This document shows positions 8,501-16,399 of a DNA stretch of 64,000 nucleotides, piece after piece. Within the stretch, counting starts at the first letter, position 1, and every line of letters begins with the position of its first letter. Location: contig NC_019729.1 in NCBI RefSeq assembly GCF_000317475.1, forward strand, positions 5,532,501 through 5,596,500. Direction: 5' to 3'. A model generated the notes under the pieces. That model saw nothing but the letters and a program-made list of their open reading frames with translations, made no database searches and was not told the DNA's origin. The DNA comes from Oscillatoria nigro-viridis PCC 7112 (GTDB taxonomy: Bacteria > Cyanobacteriota > Cyanobacteriia > Cyanobacteriales > Microcoleaceae). The position numbers and the translations under genes were made by a program.

Positions 8501-8587
8501 TCGCACAAATTGAGCCGTCCGAATCATGTCGTCGATGATTCGATATTGCTCTGCTTTGCCCTTTAATTTAAACTCTAATACTATCAT
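8501..8587 (-). CDS. tnpB: TnpB RNA-guided endonuclease, exon 1 (29 codons)
   Basis: ATG at 8587 opens a reading frame of exactly 29 codons, MIVLEFKLKGKAEQYRIIDD and on to TAQFVR, the typical N-terminus of cyanobacterial TnpB proteins. It ends with CGA at 8501, directly before the intron 5' end GTGCGAC. After splicing the next codon is AAT at 6125 (NKTLRHW), giving an uninterrupted TnpB. Unspliced, translation would run into the intron, so TnpB production should depend on intron splicing. Confidence 0.88.
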
Positions 8588-8702
8588 TGCAATAGTTTAC
8601 CACTTTTACATAAACTTTTATTTGCCAGCTTGCATCTTTAACGAATCTTCACAGTTTTATTAAAGCCGTCCTGTAAGGACGGGGCTTTAGACCCAGTTTC
8701 TT

Positions 8703-9506
8703 GGTAACGGCGAGGACATTGGCATTCCAGTGGCGGCGGTTTGCGGGGCTAAGCCCGATCGTCCGAAAATTGTTGTACATTTCCACAATATCGATCGGCT
8801 GCGCGGCCGCCTCGCCCTAAAACTATTTGGTTTGGCTGACAAAATAGAGGTGTTCATGGCCTGCGCCAGCCCTCAAACTGACTTCCTCCGCAGTTATTTA
8901 GCTTTACCTGAATCCCGGATTTTAGTGCATCTAGACCAGACAGACACCCAGTTTTTCACACCCGGTCCCGTTTCTGGCGATAAAAAGCGGCAAACGGTTG
9001 TTAGCGTCGGATTAGAAAAGCGCGACTACCGACTCTTAGCAGCAGCAACTGCTGACTTAGATGTTGACGTAAAAATTAGCGGTTTTTCTAAAGATGCCAA
9101 AGCTTTATCGCAAGCTTTCCCCGATACTATGCCAGAAAATATGTCCCGCAAATTCTACGAATGGCCGGATTTAGTGCAGCTTTACCGCGATGCAGACGTA
9201 ATTGCAGTTTGTTTGGCGGACAATAAATATGCTGCTGGAGTGCAGGGTTTGCTAGAAGCAATGGCCTGCAAGCGGCCGGTCGTCATTACTCGGACTCAAG
9301 GTATGGTCGATTATTTAGCGGCCCCGGATATTGCCAAAGTGGTAGATGTGGGAGATGCAGCAGGTTTGCGCGAGGCGATCGTCCATTTGCAAAAAAATCC
9401 TCAAGAAGCTGAATCTCAAGCGCAGCGGGGCTGCGAAATGGTGGTGAACCAGCACAGCAGCGAACCTTATGTCGATGTTTTGGCCCAGAAGCTGCGATCG
9501 ATCTAA
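8703..9506 (+). pseudogene. 3' part of the disrupted GT-B glycosyltransferase gene
   Basis: Open frame from GGT AAC GGC GAG (GNGEDIGIPVAAVCGAKP) to TAA at 9504-9506, 267 residues. It contains the C-terminal Rossmann half of a family 4-like glycosyltransferase: KIVVHFHNIDRLRGRLALKLFG, the SVGLEKRDYRLLAAAT start of the nucleotide-sugar domain, and the EX7E-like segment AAGVQGLLEAMACKRPVVITR. A GTG at 8730 could give an independent product, but that would lack most of the N-terminal acceptor domain, so activity is unlikely. The 5' part lies at 4730-4980. The sugar donor cannot be told. Confidence 0.8.
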
Positions 9507-9523
9507 ACTCGTAATATCAGCAA

Positions 9524-9630
9524 CGGGCTTTCCGGCCCGTTCCACAAAACAGAAACTTGGTTGTGGAACAGCCCGGAAAGCCTGTTCATTAAAAACTGGT
9601 AAAACAGCCCGGAAAGCCTGTTGATTAAAA
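9524..9630. repeat. Hairpin repeats between convergent genes, possible bidirectional terminator
   Basis: A palindrome AACGGGCTTTCCGGCCCGTT (about 9522-9541) is followed by two near-identical direct copies of AACAGCCCGGAAAGCCTGTT (about 9567-9587 and 9602-9622), each followed by ATTAAAA. These lie exactly between the stops of the plus-strand glycosyltransferase remnant and the minus-strand amylase, so they probably end transcription on both sides. Confidence 0.6.
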
Positions 9631-9631
9631 A

Positions 9632-11557
9632 TCACGACTCGCGTCCACTCGCCCACTTATCCCGCCATTTCACAGTCCCTTCCGAAACTAAAACCCAGCG
9701 GCGACAAACCAGATTTTCTCGCAGCGGCGACAGTCCTTCCCGTAGCAGCGCATACTTATAAGAAATCAACTTCCCCGCACTTTCATTAAAAGGAATTTCC
9801 CCAAACCAAGTATTAGTATTGATATACTCCAAGGGATAACCCTTACTAATATCCCAATTCCCCAATTCAGGACAATCTCCAATCACCACAATTCTTTCCC
9901 CAGGCTGAGTTCTAACGCTGTTAAGCTGCGCCCGCACAATAGTTTTCGCCTTAACTCGCTCTCCGACGCGACTAAAAATCATTACTTCCTGCGAACCCAA
10001 CTCTAAATTATACAGCATTCCATCTTTAACTTCAAACTTGCGGCGCGATAAAACCTCCGTATGCTCTCCATCAGGGAGCTCAGTATCAACCTCTTTAATT
10101 GTCACAGAATTCCCACGATTCATCGCTACAAATACTACCGAATCGCGATAGCGGCGCACGTAACAATAAACATCAGCAGTTAGATATTTTTGCCACTGAC
10201 TCCCCATCGAAATAGCTGGATTCAGCCGCCGCAATCCCGACAGCAAACGCACATCTCGGTAAATCGGCGAATCAGTATCCCACTTTTCCATCATCGGGCG
10301 GTTGTAGGGGTCATTTCCCCCATCTGTATCATCGTGCAGATACTGTTCGGTGCCGTAATAAATGCAGGGAATGCCGCGAGTCGTCATAATTAAACATATC
10401 GCCAAATTCAGCATTTCTGGAGCGGGATTCAACGACTGAAACCTCGGCATATCGTGGTTGTCAATAAAAGTAATCAACTCCGTCGCCCCGTAGTAGCGGT
10501 GATCCAAATTCAGGACATCTTGGACTAACTTAAATCCCGCCTCCGCACCCTTTCCCAATACTTCTCGAATTGCCACGCACAGACCAAAATCTAAAATAGT
10601 CATCCCCGACTCGTTGGCAAATTCCACAGAACGATCGTTTCTAGGGTCGCTGTAAATCCATTCGCCAAAAATGAAAACATCAGGTCTGTGTGTTAAAATG
10701 TCAGCATTAAATTCCTGCCAAAACCAAATAGGCATATGCTTGACTGTATCAACCCGCAAAGCATCAACACCTCTGTCCAGCCATTGTTTAATTGCTGATT
10801 TAATGTAATTGCGGTAGGCAATATTGTTTTCGTTGAAAGTTGCTAAACCCGACAGTTCGCAGTTTTGGACTTGCCATTCATCTTCCCAGTTTGTGACTTC
10901 GCCGTAGTGGTGATACCAGTCATCTTCATCGTCGTTAAAGTCAGCTATTTTTACGCCGTCATCGTAGAGTTCCCCTTTTTTTCCGCTAAAATCTGGGTTG
11001 CTGTGATTGCAGACAATATCGAGCACGAGTTTCATATTTCGCTGGTGCAACTCGTGTACTAATTTGTCAAATACGGTATCTTTAGTTTCTTGTGTTTGGT
11101 TGATAGAAGGATTGTCGCCTTTGGCAATAAAGCGGGGATTTAGTCGCTTGAAATCTTTAGTCCAGTAGCCGTGAATCGCCGCTTGTTCGACAAATAATGC
11201 TTCTACTTGCTCGAACAGTGGAGTCAGCCAAACTGCGCTAACTCCCATATCTTTTAAGTAATCGAGTTTGTCGATAACTCCCTGCAAGTCGCCGCCCCAA
11301 TACTTGCCCCAATCTTTCCCTTCTGGATCGTAAAGTTCTGGATTGGGGCCTTCGTTATTTGCGGGGTCGCCGTCGTAAAAGCGATCGACTACAATGAAAT
11401 AAATTGTTTCTTGTCGGAATTCAATGTCTCTGGTGTAGAGGAATTCTAAATCGATTTCGCTTTCTGGCTTAACTTCTTCTACCAGAGACTGAATTTTGTC
11501 TTCTGACTCTGTAACTTCGTATTGAGAGGAAGTTTGATTGGGAGTGACTGATGTCAT
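9632..11557 (-). CDS. GH13 alpha-amylase-family enzyme with C-terminal CBM20 starch-binding domain
   Basis: A 641-residue protein with no clear signal peptide, so probably cytoplasmic glycogen metabolism. The GH13 barrel shows region I DIVCNHS (about 180), region II GVDALRVDTVKHM with the nucleophile Asp (about 267), region III FGEW with the acid/base Glu (about 299) and region IV FIDNHD (about 365). Residues from about 535 (VRAQLNSVRTQPGERIVVIGDCPELGNW) form a CBM20 with its GDCPELGNW signature. The CBM20 suggests binding to insoluble alpha-glucan. Exact activity (amylase, neopullulanase or cyclodextrin glucanotransferase-like) cannot be fixed. Single gene; no operon partner. Confidence 0.92.
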   Translation of the reverse strand: MTSVTPNQTSSQYEVTESEDKIQSLVEEVKPESEIDLEFLYTRDIEFRQETIYFIVVDRFYDGDPANNEGPNPELYDPEGKDWGKYWGGDLQGVIDKLDYLKDMGVSAVWLTPLFEQVEALFVEQAAIHGYWTKDFKRLNPRFIAKGDNPSINQTQETKDTVFDKLVHELHQRNMKLVLDIVCNHSNPDFSGKKGELYDDGVKIADFNDDEDDWYHHYGEVTNWEDEWQVQNCELSGLATFNENNIAYRNYIKSAIKQWLDRGVDALRVDTVKHMPIWFWQEFNADILTHRPDVFIFGEWIYSDPRNDRSVEFANESGMTILDFGLCVAIREVLGKGAEAGFKLVQDVLNLDHRYYGATELITFIDNHDMPRFQSLNPAPEMLNLAICLIMTTRGIPCIYYGTEQYLHDDTDGGNDPYNRPMMEKWDTDSPIYRDVRLLSGLRRLNPAISMGSQWQKYLTADVYCYVRRYRDSVVFVAMNRGNSVTIKEVDTELPDGEHTEVLSRRKFEVKDGMLYNLELGSQEVMIFSRVGERVKAKTIVRAQLNSVRTQPGERIVVIGDCPELGNWDISKGYPLEYINTNTWFGEIPFNESAGKLISYKYALLREGLSPLRENLVCRRWVLVSEGTVKWRDKWASGRES

Positions 11558-11845
11558 GAGATGTATTTTTTGATTATAGTAAGATTTGTCAGTTATGCGG
11601 AGCTAGAGTCGGAGATAGCTTTCCCCTGTGACTGACTTTTACAGCATCATACGGAATTTACTCGTTTAATGAAATCTGCCTTTAGACGGAGGGCAGACTC
11701 ATCCTTGAGTATTAAGTGGATGAGAGTTAATATTTAGCGTAATTCTCAATCCAAGAGGCAGAACCTCAAAAACCTGCGCTACCAGGCTGATTCTGGTAAC
11801 GAGAAAAGCTGCACTAATTGTGCGATCGTACTTTTTCCCTTCTTT

Positions 11846-12757
11846 TCATTCCTCCCGCAAATTTTGGATATCTTCAACGCTCAAACCAGTAGTTTGACTA
11901 ATTGTTTGATTGTCAAGGAAATTGAGAAGTTGCCTAGCAATTTCTAGAGCCTTTTCTCTCATTCCTAGGGCGAGTCCTTCTTCTCTACCTTCTTGTCGCC
12001 CTTCTGCGATGCCTTGTTCTCTGCCTTGTGCGATTCCTTTTTCAATTCCCTTGAGCAAGACACCCTGCCGATCCAGAATAAACATTTCGCGTTCTTCTAA
12101 ATCTGCCAACTCCTCTGGATTCAAATTAGTTTCATTTGCAATCGCAAAAGCTTGCTGTATTTCCGAGACTGTTTCCATTGTTGACGGCACTATTTCCAAG
12201 GTGGGAGCATTTTTCATAAAATAAATCCACTTGTCAGTCAAAGTTTCTAACTCATCCAGTTGTTTATTGAATTTTGGCAATTCGATAAAGATCGGTTCAA
12301 TCTCTGGATCGACATAATCAAATAAACGCTTTTTCTCCTTGAACACAAAGTGAGAAATTACTTCTCGGTCATTGTCAAACATTTCAAAATCAGTAATTGT
12401 CAAAGCAATTACAGGTTTTAACTTAAAGTAACCTTGACCGCGAATCAGTTGAGTAGAATAAGTTTTCGCAGCATTGTAAACCACTCGTTTCGCAAAAGAT
12501 GCTACATTTAAAACTTGCATCTCGATAATTACAGTTGCGCCTCCTGCAAGTCTGGCTTTGACATCTAGGTAAGAGTCTTTGAGATACGGAACTCTCGATG
12601 CTAAATACGGGTCGATAATTTCTAGGTCGGCGATGGTGGGGTTGCCATCATAAATCATGGCATTGAGAAAGCTGATTAAAATTGGTTTGCTTTCGTTGGA
12701 GCCGAATATTTTTTTGAAGGCAAACTCGATTTTGGGGTTAATTAATCTCAATGTCAA
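11846..12757 (-). CDS. Rpn-family PD-(D/E)XK nuclease (recombination-promoting nuclease / putative transposase)
   Basis: A 303-residue protein beginning with the Rpn signature NPKIEFAFKKIFG and NESKPILISFLNAM. The nuclease core shows YLDVKARLAGGATVIIEMQV, with Asp, Glu and Gln of the PD-(D/E)XK site (about 80-100). The C-terminus carries a charged repeat segment (GIEKGIAQGREQGIAEGRQE), typical of cyanobacterial members, then a short helix and QTTGLSVEDIQNLRE. Such proteins promote RecA-independent recombination in E. coli; they are multicopy in filamentous cyanobacteria. A decayed relative lies just upstream at about 12883-13050. Confidence 0.9.
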   Translation of the reverse strand: MTLRLINPKIEFAFKKIFGSNESKPILISFLNAMIYDGNPTIADLEIIDPYLASRVPYLKDSYLDVKARLAGGATVIIEMQVLNVASFAKRVVYNAAKTYSTQLIRGQGYFKLKPVIALTITDFEMFDNDREVISHFVFKEKKRLFDYVDPEIEPIFIELPKFNKQLDELETLTDKWIYFMKNAPTLEIVPSTMETVSEIQQAFAIANETNLNPEELADLEEREMFILDRQGVLLKGIEKGIAQGREQGIAEGRQEGREEGLALGMREKALEIARQLLNFLDNQTISQTTGLSVEDIQNLREE

Positions 12758-12882
12758 TCTATTTTAAAGTGAGTTACCTATTATTTTAATCCAGTAAAAA
12801 ATGGGTTATACCTGTTAGAATTAAGAGCGATATCCAAGCTTGAGCCGGGGACTCCATCAGCCATTAGCGCTTGCTCTATGTT

Positions 12883-13050
12883 CTATTCTGTCAAATCGAC
12901 TTGTCGAATCTCTTCTAGCGTCATATCCAAGCATTTCGCGATTTGCTCGTCGCTCAATCCTATTGCTTGCAAGCGTTGGATCGCCTCAATTTTTGCCTGC
13001 TGCTTTCCCCGCCAAAAATCAGGCGACTCTTCCCGTGACGCGCCGATATT
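12883..13050 (-). pseudogene. C-terminal remnant of a second Rpn-type nuclease gene
   Basis: In the minus frame ending at TAG (12883-12885) the sequence reads WRGKQQAKIEAIQRLQAIG and then LSDEQIAKCLDMTLEEIRQ. This is the usual tail of Rpn/PDDEXK_2 proteins (compare the end of the neighbouring intact gene). No start, nuclease core or in-frame upstream extension is visible. It is a fragment of about 50 codons, probably left by deletion next to the repeat cluster at 13094-13378. Confidence 0.55.
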
Positions 13051-13093
13051 AAGTCTGGACTTCCCCCATACAAATGTACTAACAGTCCTAAAA

Positions 13094-13378
13094 CTCTTAC
13101 TCTACAAAGGATGCAACTTTTGAGCTGAAAATTTGTACCCATTTATCAGCAATAGCTGACGCAGGATCTCGCGCTCAATTGTTGTAGATTCAATATAATT
13201 GCCGATCGCAAACAGATAAGCTGTCGCGCATTTAAATTGTATATTCAGGGCGGGCTCATAGGCCCACCCCACAAGACGGGGAATTGTTTTTTAACAGACA
13301 ATTTAAATGTATAACTGCTTATCAATCATCTACATGGGTACACAATTTTTTACTCAAAAATTACAACCTTTGTGATGA
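13094..13378. repeat. Diverged inverted repeat enclosing a MITE-like element
   Basis: The complement of about 13094-13143 (ATGGGTACAAATTTTCAGCT onward) is similar over about 45 bp to the plus strand at about 13333-13378 (ATGGGTACACAATTTTTTAC onward). The two copies face outward and are about 190 bp apart. The MITE at 13215-13323 lies between them. No gene is seen between 13051 and 13571 apart from these repeats. Confidence 0.55.
13215..13323. mobile_element. MITE-like palindromic element, copy 1
   Basis: Terminal inverted repeats of 26 bp (GATAAGCTGTCGCGCATTTA at the left; right end complementary at 21 of 26 positions) enclose about 55 bp with the GC-rich core GGGCGGGCTCATAGGCCCAC and CCCCACAAG. 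A second copy with the same ends and core motifs lies at 39581-39681. It has no coding capacity. Confidence 0.7.
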
Positions 13379-13571
13379 AAGGCTTGTGAGCTTGTGTAAG
13401 TATATTGGCAGGGGTAAGTTCAGATTTAAGTAAGCCCAGCTAAAAAAACAGAATATCCAGAACTACGACTTCTTTAAGTGCTGCGGCGATATAAAAGAAG
13501 AGCATTTTACGTTTAATTATAGCGACTTACTTATCCGAAAAAAGAACGATCGCCCGACATCCACCCCAACC

Positions 13572-14441
13572 CTAGCTCACTACAGCCACCGCAGACTCTG
13601 GAACCTGAGAATGCTCCACACGGAACACATTCGCGTTCAAATTAGCAACAATTTGTTTCCCCTGCTGCGTCAGTTCCAAATAGCCGATCGCATCCTTCAC
13701 ATACCGATAAACCACATTCCAATAAAACTTCGGATAACCATCCCGCAACGCCCCTGGATTTTGATAGCCCAAAACCAGATTTTGCCCAGTCTCCTCAAAC
13801 TCGTAAAACAGCGCCGCAATCTTTTGCAAATATCGCGGATCGCTCAACTGACCAATTAAATCGGCAGCCCGAACTAAACCCGGATAATTTACAGTATCTT
13901 GATAATCTTCATCGGCAGGAACTGGGAAACGAGTCAGCTCAATATTGCGCTTAACCAGCTCGGCATCAATCAGTTTGTGACCGCCAAAACGCTCGTCAAT
14001 AAACATTTTTCCGCGATCGACATGATAAGGCATCAAACTAGCATCCGTCGCCCCCGGAGGCAGCGTTAATTTCAGGTCGCCTATTCCCGTCGCATACAGT
14101 CCCAAATCTGTTCTATCTTGGCGGCAAACACCTTTAACATACCCGATATCGTGACACAGCAAAGCAATGTGGAAGTGCAGCCAATCTTCGCAGGAAACAC
14201 CCCCTTCGCGGATGTGCTTCCCACCCAGAATTGCTTGTCCCACCAAGGTTACTAAAATAGTGTGTTCGACATTGTGGTAAAGAGCATCGCTATTAGCAAT
14301 ATTTTCTAAAGCCATACTCGCCACCCAAGCAATAATCTCACCATAGTCAGATTTAAACCCGCCGTAAGTGTGGCAGTAGCCTTCAATCAGGCGATTGACA
14401 AAAGCCTTAATCAGCAGTTCAGTTGCGTTAAACATATTCAC
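13572..14441 (-). CDS. HD-domain metal-dependent phosphohydrolase
   Basis: A 289-residue protein with an HD-type metal site: His in YHNVEHTILVT (about 57), the HD pair in HIALLCHDIGYVKG (about 95-98) and a later Asp in VRAADLIGQLSDPRYL (about 190). The family hydrolyses phosphomonoesters, nucleotides or cyclic nucleotides; this subtype is common in cyanobacteria without an assigned substrate. The N-terminus (MNMFNATELLIKAFVNRLIEGY) has no signal peptide, so the protein is probably cytoplasmic. The gene stands alone, with 300 bp of empty sequence upstream. Confidence 0.8.
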   Translation of the reverse strand: MNMFNATELLIKAFVNRLIEGYCHTYGGFKSDYGEIIAWVASMALENIANSDALYHNVEHTILVTLVGQAILGGKHIREGGVSCEDWLHFHIALLCHDIGYVKGVCRQDRTDLGLYATGIGDLKLTLPPGATDASLMPYHVDRGKMFIDERFGGHKLIDAELVKRNIELTRFPVPADEDYQDTVNYPGLVRAADLIGQLSDPRYLQKIAALFYEFEETGQNLVLGYQNPGALRDGYPKFYWNVVYRYVKDAIGYLELTQQGKQIVANLNANVFRVEHSQVPESAVAVVS

Positions 14442-14765
14442 TTCCCCGATCCCACGTAGATTATTAAATTATTTTTATAGTTATTGTTTTTGCTGCTACC
14501 GTTTGATGTTATTTTTGGCTTAAGCGCCGCGATGGATATCCACTCCTATCGAGAGGCATCCATTGATATTATCAACAATTATGGCTTAAATTATGGCTCT
14601 GGCAACTACCAGAGCGACAGACCCCATAAATAATTGATATCAATGGGCGATCGAGGTATGACACCCCTCAATCAGCAGTACCGTGTTACATCTTCCGCGC
14701 ATACGTCAGTCGATTTTAGATTTGAGATTTACTCCACAGATACATCTGGGGGCAGGAAGTAGGAT
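14442..14765. other. Non-coding stretch upstream of the HD hydrolase gene
   Basis: No gene or RNA is recognised. It contains a weak inverted pair around 14531-14640 (ATTGATATTATCAAC and ATTGATATCAATGG) and an AT-rich promoter-like region just before the HD gene. Nothing else is supported. Confidence 0.4.
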
Positions 14766-14769
14766 CTAA

Positions 14770-15106
14770 AATTTTGGGTTGCTCACCACTCTTGTCGGAA
14801 ACTTGTCTCTGTTATGGCTGACCCCCCCAACAACGAGAGCGAGTGAAAGCGTAACCCCATTCATTAATTCCTCATACAAAGGATTAAGCTTGCACATAGG
14901 CAGTATGTGGAAAAAATGGTGTCCCCATAACTGAATATCTCTCTCACAAGAACACTGTGCGAGTATAAGTTGGCACACCACTGAGTTACTGGTGTCTCTC
15001 CCACTGCAATGCTATCGAGCCACTGTCGCACTGGTTGCACGAGGCGATCGCGAAAAGTTAAGTCTTGGCACTGATTTTCCGGGAAAATACTTGTAGTCAA
15101 GTTCAC
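14770..15106 (-). pseudogene. Decayed gene for a Mo-dependent nitrogenase C-terminal-domain protein (PF06967-like)
   Basis: From GTG at 15106 the minus strand reads FRDRLVQPVRQWLDSIAVGE, typical of the N-terminal half of this cyanobacterial family. Near 14980 the similarity moves to another frame (VCQLILAQCSCERDIQLWGH then FFHILPMCKLNPLYEEL), and near 14865 to a third (GLRFHSLSLL). At least two frameshifts have therefore occurred, and the end is missing. The intact family is found beside nitrogenase genes and elsewhere in cyanobacteria; its role is unknown. Family assignment is from recalled motif pattern (PAQCPFERD, PPLCKLNPLY). Confidence 0.65.
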
Positions 15107-15429
15107 GATCGATCTCAGTAATCATTACTAACAAAAACTTATGAATCACCCGACTCAATCATCAACGAAACCCACCGTTGCGCCGGTGACGTGAAGAAGT
15201 TTTATGGGTGGCACTCGTCGCACCCAAATGTGATGCGAAGAGCTAGCATTTGTGATTTAAAACTCGCTAAAGTGTGAGACCGATCACGCCCCCGGTTCCC
15301 TACAGAATGTATATTTAGATAGATGGCAAGAAAAGAAGACAGAATAACTTGCAACCCTCCGTCGCAGCTTCCCTTCCCATCATCTGCGATGTATTACTCT
15401 GTATACTTACTAATATAAGGTTTCAGGCA
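15107..15429. other. Non-coding stretch upstream of the 15430 gene
   Basis: Nothing recognisable as a gene or RNA. A short open stretch in frame upstream of 15430 has no ribosome-binding site and is taken as leader sequence. Confidence 0.4.
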
Positions 15430-16245
15430 ATGATTAAACAAAAACATAAATATGCCGACCTTGCTCAACTCCCCCACACAGATACCGTGCTGCAAAAACT
15501 CCCTGTAGAAGTTAAAGATTGGGCCCAAAGCTTGCCTTGGAACCAACGGCGCTATGTCTTGTCCCTCTGCTACATATTGTGTGCATCTACTCCCGACTTG
15601 CAAGCAGAATTTTTAGATAATTATACAGCCGACGGTTTAGTCTCAAAAATGTTTGAAGATGTAGATACTCTACACCGAGTCAAAGAGTATCTAATCAGAT
15701 TTAGAGTCAAAAAACAATTAAACGAATCAGATTTAAGAAGCTACATCAAACAATTTTATATCCACTCAGCTCAACAATCGCGCCGGGAAACTGACCAATA
15801 TTTAGAATCTGCACTCCGCTTCGTTTTGAGTACAGAAGAACGCAATAATGTTTTTAACTACATTTTGGGCTTTGAATTTATTAAGATTGTGTTTCAAATG
15901 AGCTGGTTGCAACACGAAAGATTAGCGAGACTCCAAAAAAATCAGTCGCAGTTTATTGAAACCTATATCAAGCCGATTCAACACGCACACAGAATTAATG
16001 GCATAATTCTACCGAAAGATGAGAGAATCTTTTTTGCCAGACGCACCTATTACGTTCAACTGCCTAACATTTCTTACAGAAAGCTCATTGAGTTAGTCAT
16101 GGCAACTTTTACTACAGAAATGGTGAGTAATTGCGGATTTTCTATCAGCCGCCACTCTCAAGCTCTGCGTTTTGACTGCGATTACATTTACGATCCAGAA
16201 CCAGAAGAAGAAAGATTTCCTACTGACTTGCAATTTATTCATTGA
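15430..16245 (+). CDS. Conserved cyanobacterial protein of unknown function
   Basis: A 271-residue protein beginning MIKQKHKYADLAQLPHTDTV. The frame is open from 15349, but ATG at 15430 gives the natural start. Recognisable features are LPWNQRRYVLSLCYILCAST (about 50-69) and a mostly helical, charged middle part (about 90-200). The second half has IQHAHRINGIILPKDERIFF and ends in an acidic tail (YDPEPEEERFPTD). No catalytic motif, signal peptide or membrane helix is evident. I do not recognise a characterised family. Convergent with the permease gene at 16400. Confidence 0.7.
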   Translation: MIKQKHKYADLAQLPHTDTVLQKLPVEVKDWAQSLPWNQRRYVLSLCYILCASTPDLQAEFLDNYTADGLVSKMFEDVDTLHRVKEYLIRFRVKKQLNESDLRSYIKQFYIHSAQQSRRETDQYLESALRFVLSTEERNNVFNYILGFEFIKIVFQMSWLQHERLARLQKNQSQFIETYIKPIQHAHRINGIILPKDERIFFARRTYYVQLPNISYRKLIELVMATFTTEMVSNCGFSISRHSQALRFDCDYIYDPEPEEERFPTDLQFIH

Positions 16246-16399
16246 CTTTACCCAGTTACTTTGCTTTTTTCTTTTTACTTCTCTTTACTTTTAATTCGCT
16301 TTGAGAACAGAAGAGTTTTTGAAGCATGGCACTTCTAGTCGGCAATTTAAAATCTGATGTTACAGCCGGATTTTATATAAAATAGGAGGGCTGCATCAA

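Larger units (their letters stand above)
4982..8703 (-). mobile_element. IS200/IS605-superfamily tnpB-only (IS1341-type) element, interrupted by a group II intron
   Basis: Boundaries come from rebuilding the glycosyltransferase coding sequence, which gives 4980/4981 and 8702/8703 with a one-base ambiguity at a shared G. Both ends carry hairpins instead of inverted repeats: about 4986-5008 (CCCCTGCC/GGCGAGGGG) at the tnpB 3' end and 8662-8688 (AAAGCC-GTCC/GGAC-GGGGCTTT) at the 5' end. No target duplication is seen, as expected for single-strand Y1 chemistry. With the ambiguity resolved to 4982-8703, the base preceding the left end on the minus strand is the last of TTAC, the target known for IS608. 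The element is 3722 bp, or 1347 bp without the intron, normal for a tnpB-only element. No tnpA was found. Confidence 0.85.

Noticed and set aside
12840-13123. Two overlapping plus-strand open frames of 70-81 codons
   Set aside because: They are antisense to the Rpn remnant, whose minus-strand tail is recognisable.
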